Assembly (NCBI GenBank): GCA_963758365.1
Contig: CAVWVB010000001.1
Location: 744,001-808,000 of the forward strand
DNA length: 64,000 nt
Origin: Dokdonella_A sp963758365
GTDB taxonomy: Bacteria > Pseudomonadota > Gammaproteobacteria > Xanthomonadales > Rhodanobacteraceae
Direction of reading: 5' to 3'
Part shown: positions 28,456 to 36,739 of the stretch, one piece after another
Layout: each line of letters starts with the position of its first letter
How positions within the stretch are numbered: position 1 is the first letter of the stretch
The notes under the pieces: model-generated
Told to the model about the DNA's origin: nothing
Databases searched by the model: none
Seen by the model: the letters and a program-made list of their open reading frames with translations, nothing else
Made by a program: the position numbers and the translations under genes

Positions 28456-29256
28456 TCAGCGCGCGAGAGTCGGCGTCAGCTCCGGCGCGATCGCCTTGAC
28501 CATCGCCTGGGCGACCTGCACGTTGCCTGCGATCAGGTTGCCGCTCGCGGGCATTCCGTCGCGCCCCGAGAAATCGCAGTAGCGGCCTCCGGCCTCGCGT
28601 ACGAGCACGCACGCGGCGGCCATGTCCCACGGTTTCAGGCCGATTTCGTAGAAGCCATCGAAGCGCGCCGCCGCGACATAGGCGATGTCCAGCGCCGCCG
28701 AGCCGGTGCGCCGGATGTCCTCGGCCTCGGACAGGAGCGCGCGCGTCATCCCGAGTTGCGCCTCGAGATGGCGGCGCTGCCGATAGGGGAAGCCGGTGAC
28801 GAGCAGGGCGCCGCCGAGGGCATCGCGCTTGCCGACGCGGATGCGGCGGTCGTTCAGGTAGGCGCCATTGCCGCGGTCCGCCGTGAACAGTTCGTCGCGC
28901 AGCGGGTCGTACACCACCCCGAGGGTCGGTTCGCCGTTTTCCAGCAGGCCGATCGACACACAGAAATGCGGGATTCCGCGCAGATAGTTGTGGGTCCCGT
29001 CCAGCGGATCGATCACCCAGACATTGCGCGAGTGGCCCGAGGCACCGGATTCCTCCCCGAGCGTCGCGTCGCGCGGAAATGCACGCTTGAGTTCGCGTAT
29101 GATCTCGGCCTCCGCGAGACGGTCGACCTCGGACACGTAGTCGTGGCGCTGCTTCTCGATGACATCGAGGCTGTCCAGACGATTCATGTAGCGCAGAATG
29201 ATCTGGCCGGCGGCGCGCGCGGCGCGCACCGCCACATTTACGGCGGGTCTGGGCAT
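28456..29256 (-). CDS. suhB: Inositol monophosphatase family protein
   Basis: The 266-residue protein is a Mg-dependent phosphatase; in Enterobacteria SuhB also joins the rRNA antitermination complex. Motifs are EKQRHDYVSEVDRLAE, GEESGAS, WVIDPLDGTHNY, FTADRGNGAYLN and GLKPWDMAA, which hold the metal-binding Glu and Asp residues. The start ATG 29256 begins MPRPAVNVAVRAARAAG; further upstream ATG codons look non-coding. It is divergent from trmJ, an arrangement common in gammaproteobacteria. Confidence 0.94.
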   Translation of the reverse strand: MPRPAVNVAVRAARAAGQIILRYMNRLDSLDVIEKQRHDYVSEVDRLAEAEIIRELKRAFPRDATLGEESGASGHSRNVWVIDPLDGTHNYLRGIPHFCVSIGLLENGEPTLGVVYDPLRDELFTADRGNGAYLNDRRIRVGKRDALGGALLVTGFPYRQRRHLEAQLGMTRALLSEAEDIRRTGSAALDIAYVAAARFDGFYEIGLKPWDMAAACVLVREAGGRYCDFSGRDGMPASGNLIAGNVQVAQAMVKAIAPELTPTLAR

Positions 29257-29424
29257 TGCTGGGTCCGCAGGGCGGGGCTGGGAAAGAACGACGCGCGAAC
29301 ACCCACGCCGGCGCGCGAGGGTAGCAGATCGCCGCGTCCCGACAAAGTACGTGTTCAACCGCATCGATGCATGGCCCGCGCATGACCGCTACTTCTTCCC
29401 GGCCTCGGGGCACGTATCCGCTTC

Positions 29425-30204
29425 GTGCTATGCAACCCCTCACATCCGGGCAACATCGGTGCGGCCGCCCGCGCCATTCGGACGATGGGATTTCAGCGCC
29501 TCGCACTGGTTGCCCCGCAGGCATTTCCGCATCGCGAGGCGACGGCGCTCGCGGCCGCAGCCGGCAATGTGCTGGATGCGGCCGCGGTCGAATCCTCGTT
29601 GCCCGCGGCAATCGGCGGATGCCGGCTCGTACTCGGTGCGACTGCGCGTCGTCGTGGTATCGCCATCGATGAACTGACTCCGAGGGAGGCCGCCAGGCGC
29701 GCGCTCGAGGCCGCGGCCGCGGGCGACGAAGTCGCGGTGGTGTTCGGCAACGAACGCGCAGGACTCGCCAACGACGAGCTCATGCATTGCCACGCGGCTA
29801 TCAGGATTCCGGCCGATTCCGACTACGCATCGCTGAACCTTGCCCAGGCGGTCCAGGTCATCGCATACGAATTGCGGCTGGCCGCGCTCGAAGGTGCACA
29901 CGCGGATGCGGCGAAACGTCGTGAGCCGCCCGCGAGTACCGCGGAACTCGAGGGGTTCTTCGCGCATCTCGCGAGCACCCTCGATGACATCGAGTTCCAC
30001 AAGGGGCGGTCTCCGCGCACGATTCTGCAGCGCCTGCGGCGTTTTTTCCTGCGCGCCGAACCGGATCCGCGTGAACTGCGCATTCTGCGGGGCATCCTCG
30101 CCGACGCATCCCGCATGGCCGCACTGGCGCGCGAGCGCGACGGAAAGCAGGACCGCCGCAGAGTCGGAAGTCGCCGGGAGATCTCCGGGGCAGAGGATGG
30201 CTGA
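29425..30204 (+). CDS. trmJ: tRNA (cytidine/uridine-2'-O)-methyltransferase TrmJ, with a probable 5' frameshift
   Basis: A SPOUT-class methyltransferase that 2'-O-methylates position 32 in several tRNAs. NPSHPGNIGAAARAIRTMGF, VVFGNERAGLANDEL and IPADSDYASLNLAQAVQVI are diagnostic. The readable frame starts at GTG 29425 (259 residues), missing the first beta-strand. Removing one G from the GGGG run at 29407-29410 links it to ATG 29382 as MTATSSRPRARIRFVLCNPS, the expected N-terminus. So the gene is probably 29382-30204 with a one-base insertion or sequencing error. A C-terminal extension is family-typical. Confidence 0.88.
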   Translation: MLCNPSHPGNIGAAARAIRTMGFQRLALVAPQAFPHREATALAAAAGNVLDAAAVESSLPAAIGGCRLVLGATARRRGIAIDELTPREAARRALEAAAAGDEVAVVFGNERAGLANDELMHCHAAIRIPADSDYASLNLAQAVQVIAYELRLAALEGAHADAAKRREPPASTAELEGFFAHLASTLDDIEFHKGRSPRTILQRLRRFFLRAEPDPRELRILRGILADASRMAALARERDGKQDRRRVGSRREISGAEDG

Positions 30205-30227
30205 GGTCGAACCGCCAGGTTCGATTG

Positions 30228-31541
30228 CTACCTGTCGTTGCCGGTCTTCACGATCATGACCTTGTCGATGCGCGGGCCATCCAGATCGAGGACCTCGAAG
30301 CGGAATCCCTGCCACTGGAAATGCTCGCCGACATGCGGGATGCGCCCGAACTGGGCGATCACCATCCCCGCCGCGGTCCGAAAGTCGTGATCTTCCTCTT
30401 TGGGAAGCTGGTTCGCGCCGAGCAGCTCGCGCAGATCGTCCGTTCCGATTCCACCATCGACAAGCCAGCTGCCATCCGCGCGCTGCACGATCGGATGAGA
30501 CGTGCGCGTTTCCGCCTGTGGCGCCGCAGTCTTGCCGACCACCGCGGAAAGCAGGTCATTGAGGGTCGCCAGCCCCTCGATGTCGCCATATTCGTCGACG
30601 ACGAGCGCAAGCTGCGTTTCCGCATCGCGAAATTCCTCGAGGAGATCCAGCGCCCGCGCCGTCGCGGGCACATACAGCGGTCTGCGCAGAGCGCTGAACA
30701 TGTCCGCGGCCGCTTGGCTGGTGATACGGCCGATCACCCGCTTGACCTCGAGGACACCGAGGATTTCGTGCTCGTCGCCATCGCCGGCGCGAACCGGATA
30801 ACGCGAGTAGGGCGTTTCGCGCATGATCGCTAGGTTTTCCTCGAGGGGTGCAGTCGCATCGAGCCATGCGATGCGCATCCGCGGCGTCATTACGCTGTCG
30901 ACACTGCGATCGCCGAGTCGAAGCACGCGGTTGACCATGTTGCGCTCATCGCTGTCGATCACGCCCTGGTCCGCTCCTTCGGCAACTAGCAGGCGGATTT
31001 CCTCCTCGCTGACCTGGCCGCGTGCGGCCTTGTCCATGTGCAGAATGCGCAGCAGGGCCCGGGTCAGCGCAATCAGCACGAACGCGAACGGCATCGCGAG
31101 CCAGGTCATGAAACGCATCGGTAGCGCGACCGCAATCGCGAAACGCTCCGGATCGACTAGGGCTATGCGCTTTGGCGCGAGTTCTCCGAGCAGCATGTTC
31201 ATGAAGGTGATGCCCGCGACGCTCAGGGACACACCGATCACCATGCTGTAGCGATCGAGCATCGGCAGGTCCAGCGCATCGAATGCGAGGCCGATCCGGT
31301 CGCCGATATCCGCGCCCAACGCGGTGCCCGCGCTGATCTGCAGCAGGGTGATGAAGACCTGCACGGTCGCCAGGAAACCCTCGGGTTGCTGGGTCAGTCT
31401 CAACGCCACCTGGGCCGCCCGGCTCTCGCGCGCGAGCTGCTTGAGACGGCTCTGGCGTGCCGTCATCAATGCCATTTCGCTGAGCGCGAAGAAGCCGTTG
31501 CACAGCGCGAGTACCACGACGAGGGCGAGTTCAGGCAGCAT
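30228..31541 (-). CDS. CorC/HlyC-type (CNNM-like) transporter with CBS domains
   Basis: A 437-residue member of the hemolysin C/CorC family, linked to Mg2+ or Co2+ handling. The N-terminal DUF21 membrane domain (about residues 1-180) includes CNGFFALSEMALMTARQSR and MNMLLGELAPKRIALVDPE. A CBS pair follows (SVDSVMTPRMRIAWLD, PYSRYPV, VVDEYGDIEGLATLNDLL), then a CorC-HlyC domain with GMVIAQFGRIP. ATG 31541 is chosen as it begins MLPELALVVVLALCNGFF. It converges with trmJ 23 bases away and is divergent from the phosphate pair. Confidence 0.9.
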   Translation of the reverse strand: MLPELALVVVLALCNGFFALSEMALMTARQSRLKQLARESRAAQVALRLTQQPEGFLATVQVFITLLQISAGTALGADIGDRIGLAFDALDLPMLDRYSMVIGVSLSVAGITFMNMLLGELAPKRIALVDPERFAIAVALPMRFMTWLAMPFAFVLIALTRALLRILHMDKAARGQVSEEEIRLLVAEGADQGVIDSDERNMVNRVLRLGDRSVDSVMTPRMRIAWLDATAPLEENLAIMRETPYSRYPVRAGDGDEHEILGVLEVKRVIGRITSQAAADMFSALRRPLYVPATARALDLLEEFRDAETQLALVVDEYGDIEGLATLNDLLSAVVGKTAAPQAETRTSHPIVQRADGSWLVDGGIGTDDLRELLGANQLPKEEDHDFRTAAGMVIAQFGRIPHVGEHFQWQGFRFEVLDLDGPRIDKVMIVKTGNDR

Positions 31542-31618
31542 CCGGGAGCGCGAGGCAGGCGGATCGCGAGTGTAGCAACGCCCGGTCGCGGACTTCACGG
31601 CTCAGGCTTGCTGCGCCA

Positions 31619-31636
31619 CTGTCATCGTGCTGTAAC
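31619..31636 (+). promoter_or_regulatory. Pho box (PhoB binding site) before the DUF47/Pit operon
   Basis: CTGTCAT-CGTG-CTGTAAC: both direct half-sites match the PhoB consensus CTGTCAT and CTGTMAY exactly, with the standard four-base spacer. It lies 121 bases upstream of the DUF47 start. Confidence 0.75.
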
Positions 31637-31756
31637 ATTCGCGCAGCCAGCGCGTGGCCGGGTCGTGGCCGCGTCGGCCGGCGGCCAGGCGCGCGCACTG
31701 ACTGCGGCCCGCGAACCGGTTGGCCTTCAGCGGGTGCGTTCCATTGGGGGAAGCCG

Positions 31757-32386
31757 ATGTTTTCACTGCAGACGATGTTCGGGAAGGGCGACAAGTTCTA
31801 TGGCCTGCTGGAACAGAGCGCCGACGCGGCGCGTGTGTCAGCCGCTGCGCTGGTGCGCATGCTCCAGGCCACGGGCGACGTGCCAGCCCTCGACGAGTTC
31901 ATGCTGGCGCGCAAGCGCGAAAAGGAGCTGACCGCACAGATCAGCGAGGAGCTGGTCAATACCTTCGTCACCGCGCTCGATCGCGAGGACATCGAGGCGC
32001 TGGCCGCGGCACTCAACAAGGTCACCAAGTCGATATCGAAGTTCGCGGAACGCTATTCGCTCGCGGCGGGTCGGCTTGGCGACGTTGATTTCACGACCCG
32101 TGCTGCGCTGCTCGAAAAGGCCGGCGAAGTCATTGCCCAGATGGTAGGCAAGCTGCGCAAGGGTCTGAATCTCGAATCGATGAAGGCACTCAACGATCGT
32201 CTGCAGGCGATCGAGAGCGAGGCCGATCGCCTGATGATCGAGCTCTATCGCGACCTTTACAGCGGACGCCACGAGCCGATCATGGTCCTGCTGCTGAAGG
32301 ATCTGTTCGAATTGATCGAGAAGGCCATCGACCGCTGCCGCGATGCCGGCAACGTGGTCTATCAAATCGTGCTCAAGAATTCCTGA
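31757..32386 (+). CDS. DUF47 (PhoU-like) protein, accessory to the Pit phosphate transporter
   Basis: A 209-residue cytoplasmic protein, predicted to be nearly all alpha-helical. DUF47/PhoU-like proteins are typically encoded next to Pit transporters and are thought to regulate them. The start MFSLQTMFGKGDKFYGLLEQ and NTFVTALDREDIEALA are typical. EKAIDRCRDAGN near the end carries conserved acidic residues. Pit starts 44 bases downstream, which argues for one operon. A Pho box lies upstream of both. Confidence 0.88.
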   Translation: MFSLQTMFGKGDKFYGLLEQSADAARVSAAALVRMLQATGDVPALDEFMLARKREKELTAQISEELVNTFVTALDREDIEALAAALNKVTKSISKFAERYSLAAGRLGDVDFTTRAALLEKAGEVIAQMVGKLRKGLNLESMKALNDRLQAIESEADRLMIELYRDLYSGRHEPIMVLLLKDLFELIEKAIDRCRDAGNVVYQIVLKNS

Positions 32387-32430
32387 GCCTGCATGCGAAT
32401 CGGGTCCGGGGCACCGCAAGGAGATCGTCG

Positions 32431-33564
32431 ATGGAGTTGACCCTCGTCCTGCTGGTCGTGCTGGTCGCGCTCATATTCGAATACATCAACGGCTTCCACG
32501 ACACTGCGAACTCGATCGCCACGGTGGTCGCGACCAAGGTCCTGAGTCCGGGCCAGGCCGTCCTGCTCGCCGCGGCGGCGAACCTGATTGGCGCCCTGGC
32601 AGGGACCGCGGTCGCAAAGACGATCGCCTCGGGTCTGGTCGATGCGAACGTCGTCGCGGTCACGCCCGTGGTCCTGATCGGGGCGCTGCTCGGCGCAGTG
32701 ATCTGGAACCTCGTTACGTGGTGGTGGGGACTGCCGTCCAGTTCGTCGCATGCACTCGTCGGGGGCCTTTGCGGGGCGGCTCTGAGCGCCGCGCACAACG
32801 ACTGGGCAGCGATCATATGGGCGCAGGGCGGAATGCACTGGTGGGGCGAGAAGGGCGTGCTGCCGAAAGTGGTGCTGCCGATGGTCACGTCTCCGGTTGC
32901 GGGGTTCATCCTCGGATTTGTATTGATGGGTCTTCTGTTCTCCCTGCTGCAATTCCTCGCTTCGCGCACGGGGTCCCTGCAGCGACTCGGGCGCACGCCG
33001 TTCGCGAACGCATTCTTCGGCAAGGCGCAACTCGTGTCGGCCAGTGCGATGGGACTGTCCCACGGCATGAACGACGCGCAGAAGACAATGGGCATCATCG
33101 CGCTCGCGCTAGCGGGCGCGACGGCTTCGGGTTCACTAGACCACGTGCCGGCATGGTTGCGGTTCCTGCGTGTGGAAGAGGATGCAGGCAGCCAGTTCGA
33201 GATCGCGATCTGGATCAAGGTGCTGTGCGCGCTGGTGATGGCCGCGGGCACTGCGATCGGCGGCTGGCGCATCATCAAGACGCTCGGCCACCGGGTGGTC
33301 AAGCTGCATCCGATCAATGGATTTGCCGCGGAAACCGCTTCGGCCAGCGTGATCCTGACCGCCTCGCACTTCGGCATACCGGTGTCGACGACTCACAATA
33401 TCTCGGCGGCGATCCTTGGCGTGGGGGTGGCAAAGCGCGCCAATGCGATCCGCTGGACCGTCGTCGAACGCATGGTCTGGGCCTGGATCCTGACCCTGCC
33501 GGTGACTGGCGCCATCGCGTGGCTGCTGGTGCGCCTGGCGCGCGCGCTCGGCTGGGTTGGATGA
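32431..33564 (+). CDS. pit: Low-affinity inorganic phosphate transporter, PiT family
   Basis: A 377-residue polytopic inner-membrane phosphate symporter. It carries the two PiT signature repeats, EYINGFHDTANSIATVVATK near the N-terminus and SHGMNDAQKTMGIIALAL in the second half, and the conserved GIPVSTTHNISAAILGVG near the end. About ten membrane helices are expected. ATG 32431 follows AAGGAG. It is probably cotranscribed with the DUF47 gene under PhoB control. Confidence 0.95.
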   Translation: MELTLVLLVVLVALIFEYINGFHDTANSIATVVATKVLSPGQAVLLAAAANLIGALAGTAVAKTIASGLVDANVVAVTPVVLIGALLGAVIWNLVTWWWGLPSSSSHALVGGLCGAALSAAHNDWAAIIWAQGGMHWWGEKGVLPKVVLPMVTSPVAGFILGFVLMGLLFSLLQFLASRTGSLQRLGRTPFANAFFGKAQLVSASAMGLSHGMNDAQKTMGIIALALAGATASGSLDHVPAWLRFLRVEEDAGSQFEIAIWIKVLCALVMAAGTAIGGWRIIKTLGHRVVKLHPINGFAAETASASVILTASHFGIPVSTTHNISAAILGVGVAKRANAIRWTVVERMVWAWILTLPVTGAIAWLLVRLARALGWVG

Positions 33565-33684
33565 CGGTTGCGTCGGGCCGCCGTATCCGAACTGTCGGCC
33601 GTATTGCGGGGGTGCCTTGCCTGTTCTTGCGACGTCCGACATGTCCTCACTCGACCGAGGGTTTCGCCCGGGAGCGTTTAGCCG

Positions 33685-34089
33685 CTAGAACGTGTCGCCA
33701 CCAGTCGAAATCGCCTGTTCCATGCGATCTCCGAGCGCGCCCAGTTCGCCGACCACGCGATCGAGTTCCTCGTCCGAAAGCAAGCCGTAGGGGCGGTTTT
33801 CGCACAGCTGCAGATACGGCGAACCCTCAAGATCGCTGACTGCAAGATAACCGGTGCGCTGCTCCCAGTTGAAGCGCAGGCAGCGCAGCCCGTCCATGCC
33901 CGTGTAGGGACCGATCGGCGTCGAGATGCGCAGGTATTTGGCGCCGCTCTCATCTTCCATCTCCGCCAGATAGAGGCCCTGATGACGGCCCTGGGCCAGG
34001 GTCATGTCGAAACTGATCAGATACGGATCGTTGGTACGCAGCGCGTGTCGGCTGCCGATATGGGAGCGAATCTGTTCGAAGCTCTGCAT
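33685..34089 (-). CDS. Uncharacterised 134-residue protein
   Basis: The start MQSFEQIRSHIGSRHALRTN and an alpha/beta pattern (YLISFDMTLAQGRHQGLYLA, YLRISTPIG, LRFNWEQRTGYLAV) suggest a small globular cytoplasmic protein. I do not recognise the family. The fold recalls YbjN/secretion-chaperone proteins, but that is only a guess. It lies alone between the Pit gene and a divergent alkyltransferase-like gene. Confidence 0.72.
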   Translation of the reverse strand: MQSFEQIRSHIGSRHALRTNDPYLISFDMTLAQGRHQGLYLAEMEDESGAKYLRISTPIGPYTGMDGLRCLRFNWEQRTGYLAVSDLEGSPYLQLCENRPYGLLSDEELDRVVGELGALGDRMEQAISTGGDTF

Positions 34090-34136
34090 GGTCGGCTCTC
34101 CGTCTGATGCGAGCCTTATGCTAGCTTGCGTCACCG

Positions 34137-34508
34137 ATGAAGTCAGTCCAATTTGACGCGCGTGCGGTCCGTGCCGCGATCCGGCGAACGATTGCGGCGA
34201 TCCCGCCGGGACGCGTCGCCAGTTACGGCGAGATCGCGCTGCGTTCGGGGCTGGCGGGTCGTGCACGGTTGGTCGGCAGGGTCCTGCGCGACGCGCCCGA
34301 TGGCCAGGCCCTGCCGTGGTTCCGTGTCCTGCGCGCCGACGGGCGAATCGCATTCCCGCCGGGCAGCAAGGGATTTCGCGAGCAGGTGCGCCGGCTCGCA
34401 GCCGAGGGCGTGCTCGTGCGCAATGGTCGCGTCGACCTTGCCCGGCATGGCTGGGAGCGGGACCTGGACGGATTGCTGTGGGGTCCGACCCTGTCACGAA
34501 GGCGCTGA
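34137..34508 (+). CDS. Alkyltransferase-like DNA repair protein (ATL), motif PWFR
   Basis: A 123-residue protein related to O6-methylguanine-DNA methyltransferase. The DNA-binding helix-turn-helix and arginine-finger region is seen in RTIAAIPPGRVASYGEIALR, SGLAGRARLVGRVLRDAP and the C-terminal GREQV-like part FREQVRRLAAEGVLV. Real methyltransferases carry PCHR and ATL proteins usually PWHR; here the site reads PWFRV, so neither Cys nor His is present. It should bind alkylated bases without repairing them by itself. It overlaps no neighbour and starts 47 bases from the divergent gene. Confidence 0.8.
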   Translation: MKSVQFDARAVRAAIRRTIAAIPPGRVASYGEIALRSGLAGRARLVGRVLRDAPDGQALPWFRVLRADGRIAFPPGSKGFREQVRRLAAEGVLVRNGRVDLARHGWERDLDGLLWGPTLSRRR

Positions 34509-34630
34509 CGCGCAGCGCGTTCGGAACGTGACTTCGCGTGAATGAGCCGTACGTCATGGTCCGCAGGGACCGACCCGGCGTAGATTCGGCCGCCACTGGT
34601 CGATCCGCACCGTTTGCCGGAGAGCGCGAG

Positions 34631-36526
34631 ATGATCCGCATATACGCTCCACGACTCCAGGCAACCCTGCTGGCGACGTTCGCGAGCCTGCTGTGCATCC
34701 CGGTTGCACTTGCGCAGTCGCCTGGGCATTGGCCGGACGCGTCTTTCCAGGACAGCTTCGATGGCGTCGCCAACGGGCCGGCAACCGATGCGGACGCTTC
34801 GCGTTTCCTCGCCGAGGCGACTTTCGGTGCGACCACCGCGGATATCGCGCATCTGCGCGCAGTTGGCTACACGGCCTGGTTCAACGAGCAGTTTGCGGCG
34901 TCGGCATCGACCCAGACCCCCTATCTCGACTGGGTCGCGCATCTGGTGTGTCCGCCGGGAGACGACTACTGCAATACCGTCGCCGAGTGGGCAGGCACGC
35001 GCCTGGAGACCTGGACGATCAATTCGGTAGGTACGCCCGATCCGAGTCGTGGTCAGAGCATTCCGACCGATCAGTTGCGTCAGCGCATCGCGTTTGCGCT
35101 CAGCGAGATCTTCGTCGTCTCCAACAGCAATGGCACGCTCGCACAACAACCCTGGGCGCTCGCGAGCTTCTACGACATGCTTGCCGCCGATGCGTTCGGC
35201 AACTATCGCACACTGCTCGAGGACGTCACCAGGCACCCGGCGATGGGTGTGTTCCTGAGCTCGATCCAGAACCAGAAAGCCGACCCGGATCAGAACATTC
35301 ATCCCGACGAGAATTACGCGCGAGAAGTCAATCAGCTGTTCTCGATCGGCCTGGTCCAGTTGAATCCCGACGGCACGCCGACGCTTGCCGGAGGCCAGCC
35401 AATCCCGACCTACGACCAGACCACGGTGCGCGGCTTCGCGGCGGTATTCACCGGTTGGAATTTCAACAGCATCGGCTGCAGCGTGGACTATGTCGACGGC
35501 ATGCCCTTGTGCTGCAACAACCCGGATAATCCATATCAGTACTTCTACTGCGGACCGGGCAATTCGGACGACCTCGAATGGCAGCGCCCGATGCAGCCGG
35601 TCGAGTACTGGCACGACGACGCGAGCGACAAGCAGCTCCTGGTCTATCCAGGCGTCACATTGTCCGGCGGTTTGCTGATCCACGGCGGCGATGCGCAGAT
35701 GGAGTTGACCGCAGCGCTCGACAATGTTTTCCGGCATCCGAATGTCGGCCCGTTCATCGCGACGCGCCTGATTCAGCGCCTGGTCACCAGCAACCCCACT
35801 CCGGCCTATGTGCAGCGCGTCGCCCAGGTATTCAACGACGACGGCAGTTCGGCGCACGTGCGCGGCAACCTGAAGGCGGTCGTCAAGGCGATCCTGCTCG
35901 ATTCCGAGGCGCGTTACGGCCAGTGGCAGCATCCCGAAACGTTCGGCAAGCTGCGCGAGCCGCTGCTGAAGATCACCCAGATCTGGCGCGCAATGCAGGC
36001 GCGGACGCCGACCGGCGATCCGACATACAGCGGGCGCGCAGGCAATCTCGAAACCTATCCTTCGATCGATCAGCAGATCGGCGAAGCGCCGCTGTATTCG
36101 CCGACCGTATTCAACTTCTTCAAGCCGGACTACGCGCAGCCGGGCGAAGTGCGCACGCGCGGCCTGGTCAGCCCTGAGTTCCAGATTCTCGGCGACACGA
36201 TGTCGACCTCGACGCCGAACTACCTCTTCCATCAGATCTTCTGCAACTACACCGGCAGTCAGCGTTGCTGGGGCAGCGACGACCCGCAGACGCTGCAGAT
36301 GGACCAGGATCGCGATGCGGCTCTGGCCACGAGCAACCCGGCAGCGTTGATCGACCAGTACAGCATGTTGTTGATGGGAGGCCAGATGTCGCCGTTCATG
36401 CGCGGCGTGCTGCTGACGCGACTGAACGCAATGAATGCGGGGGACTACGACAGTCTGGGTCGTGCGCGCGTGCAGGAGGCGCTGTACCTGATCTTCAATT
36501 CGCCCGAATATTCGATACAGAAGTGA
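34631..36526 (+). CDS. DUF1800 family exported protein
   Basis: A 631-residue protein with an N-terminal signal peptide (MIRIYAPRLQATLLATFASL, cleavage near ALAQ). DUF1800 proteins are usually encoded beside DUF1501 proteins and their role is unknown. Typical motifs are ASRFLAEATFGATTADIAHL, QLRQRIAFALSEIFVVSN, NYAREVNQLFSIGLVQLNPD, TRLIQRLVTSNPTPAYVQRV and SPTVFNFFKPDY. ATG 34631 lies after GAGCGCGAG; a more distant ATG at 34538 lacks signal-peptide character. The mature N-terminus includes SFQDSFDG. A DUF1501 gene follows 213 bases later. Confidence 0.87.
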   Translation: MIRIYAPRLQATLLATFASLLCIPVALAQSPGHWPDASFQDSFDGVANGPATDADASRFLAEATFGATTADIAHLRAVGYTAWFNEQFAASASTQTPYLDWVAHLVCPPGDDYCNTVAEWAGTRLETWTINSVGTPDPSRGQSIPTDQLRQRIAFALSEIFVVSNSNGTLAQQPWALASFYDMLAADAFGNYRTLLEDVTRHPAMGVFLSSIQNQKADPDQNIHPDENYAREVNQLFSIGLVQLNPDGTPTLAGGQPIPTYDQTTVRGFAAVFTGWNFNSIGCSVDYVDGMPLCCNNPDNPYQYFYCGPGNSDDLEWQRPMQPVEYWHDDASDKQLLVYPGVTLSGGLLIHGGDAQMELTAALDNVFRHPNVGPFIATRLIQRLVTSNPTPAYVQRVAQVFNDDGSSAHVRGNLKAVVKAILLDSEARYGQWQHPETFGKLREPLLKITQIWRAMQARTPTGDPTYSGRAGNLETYPSIDQQIGEAPLYSPTVFNFFKPDYAQPGEVRTRGLVSPEFQILGDTMSTSTPNYLFHQIFCNYTGSQRCWGSDDPQTLQMDQDRDAALATSNPAALIDQYSMLLMGGQMSPFMRGVLLTRLNAMNAGDYDSLGRARVQEALYLIFNSPEYSIQK

Positions 36527-36739
36527 GATTCCGGTGCGATCGGGCATCCTGCCGCGATTTGCTCGCATCCTGCGGTTCGGTGTTCGGCCCGGCTTCGCCG
36601 TCCGCTACGGTTCTGGCGGGCGCCGTGCAAGACAAACAGTCGCGGTGGAACCGCGCCGCGTTTTCCGCATCCGGCACCCACGTGCCTGGTGCAACCTTAC
36701 ATGGAACGTCGTGTCCGGGAATTACGAAGGAACAGAGCC

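Noticed and set aside
27008..29611. Minus-strand frame of about 867 codons opposite the OmpA and trmJ genes
   Set aside because: Antisense to a clear OmpA gene and in another frame over suhB; no family motif.
34223..36568. Minus-strand frame of about 780 codons opposite the ATL and DUF1800 genes
   Set aside because: Antisense shadow of DUF1800, without recognisable domain.
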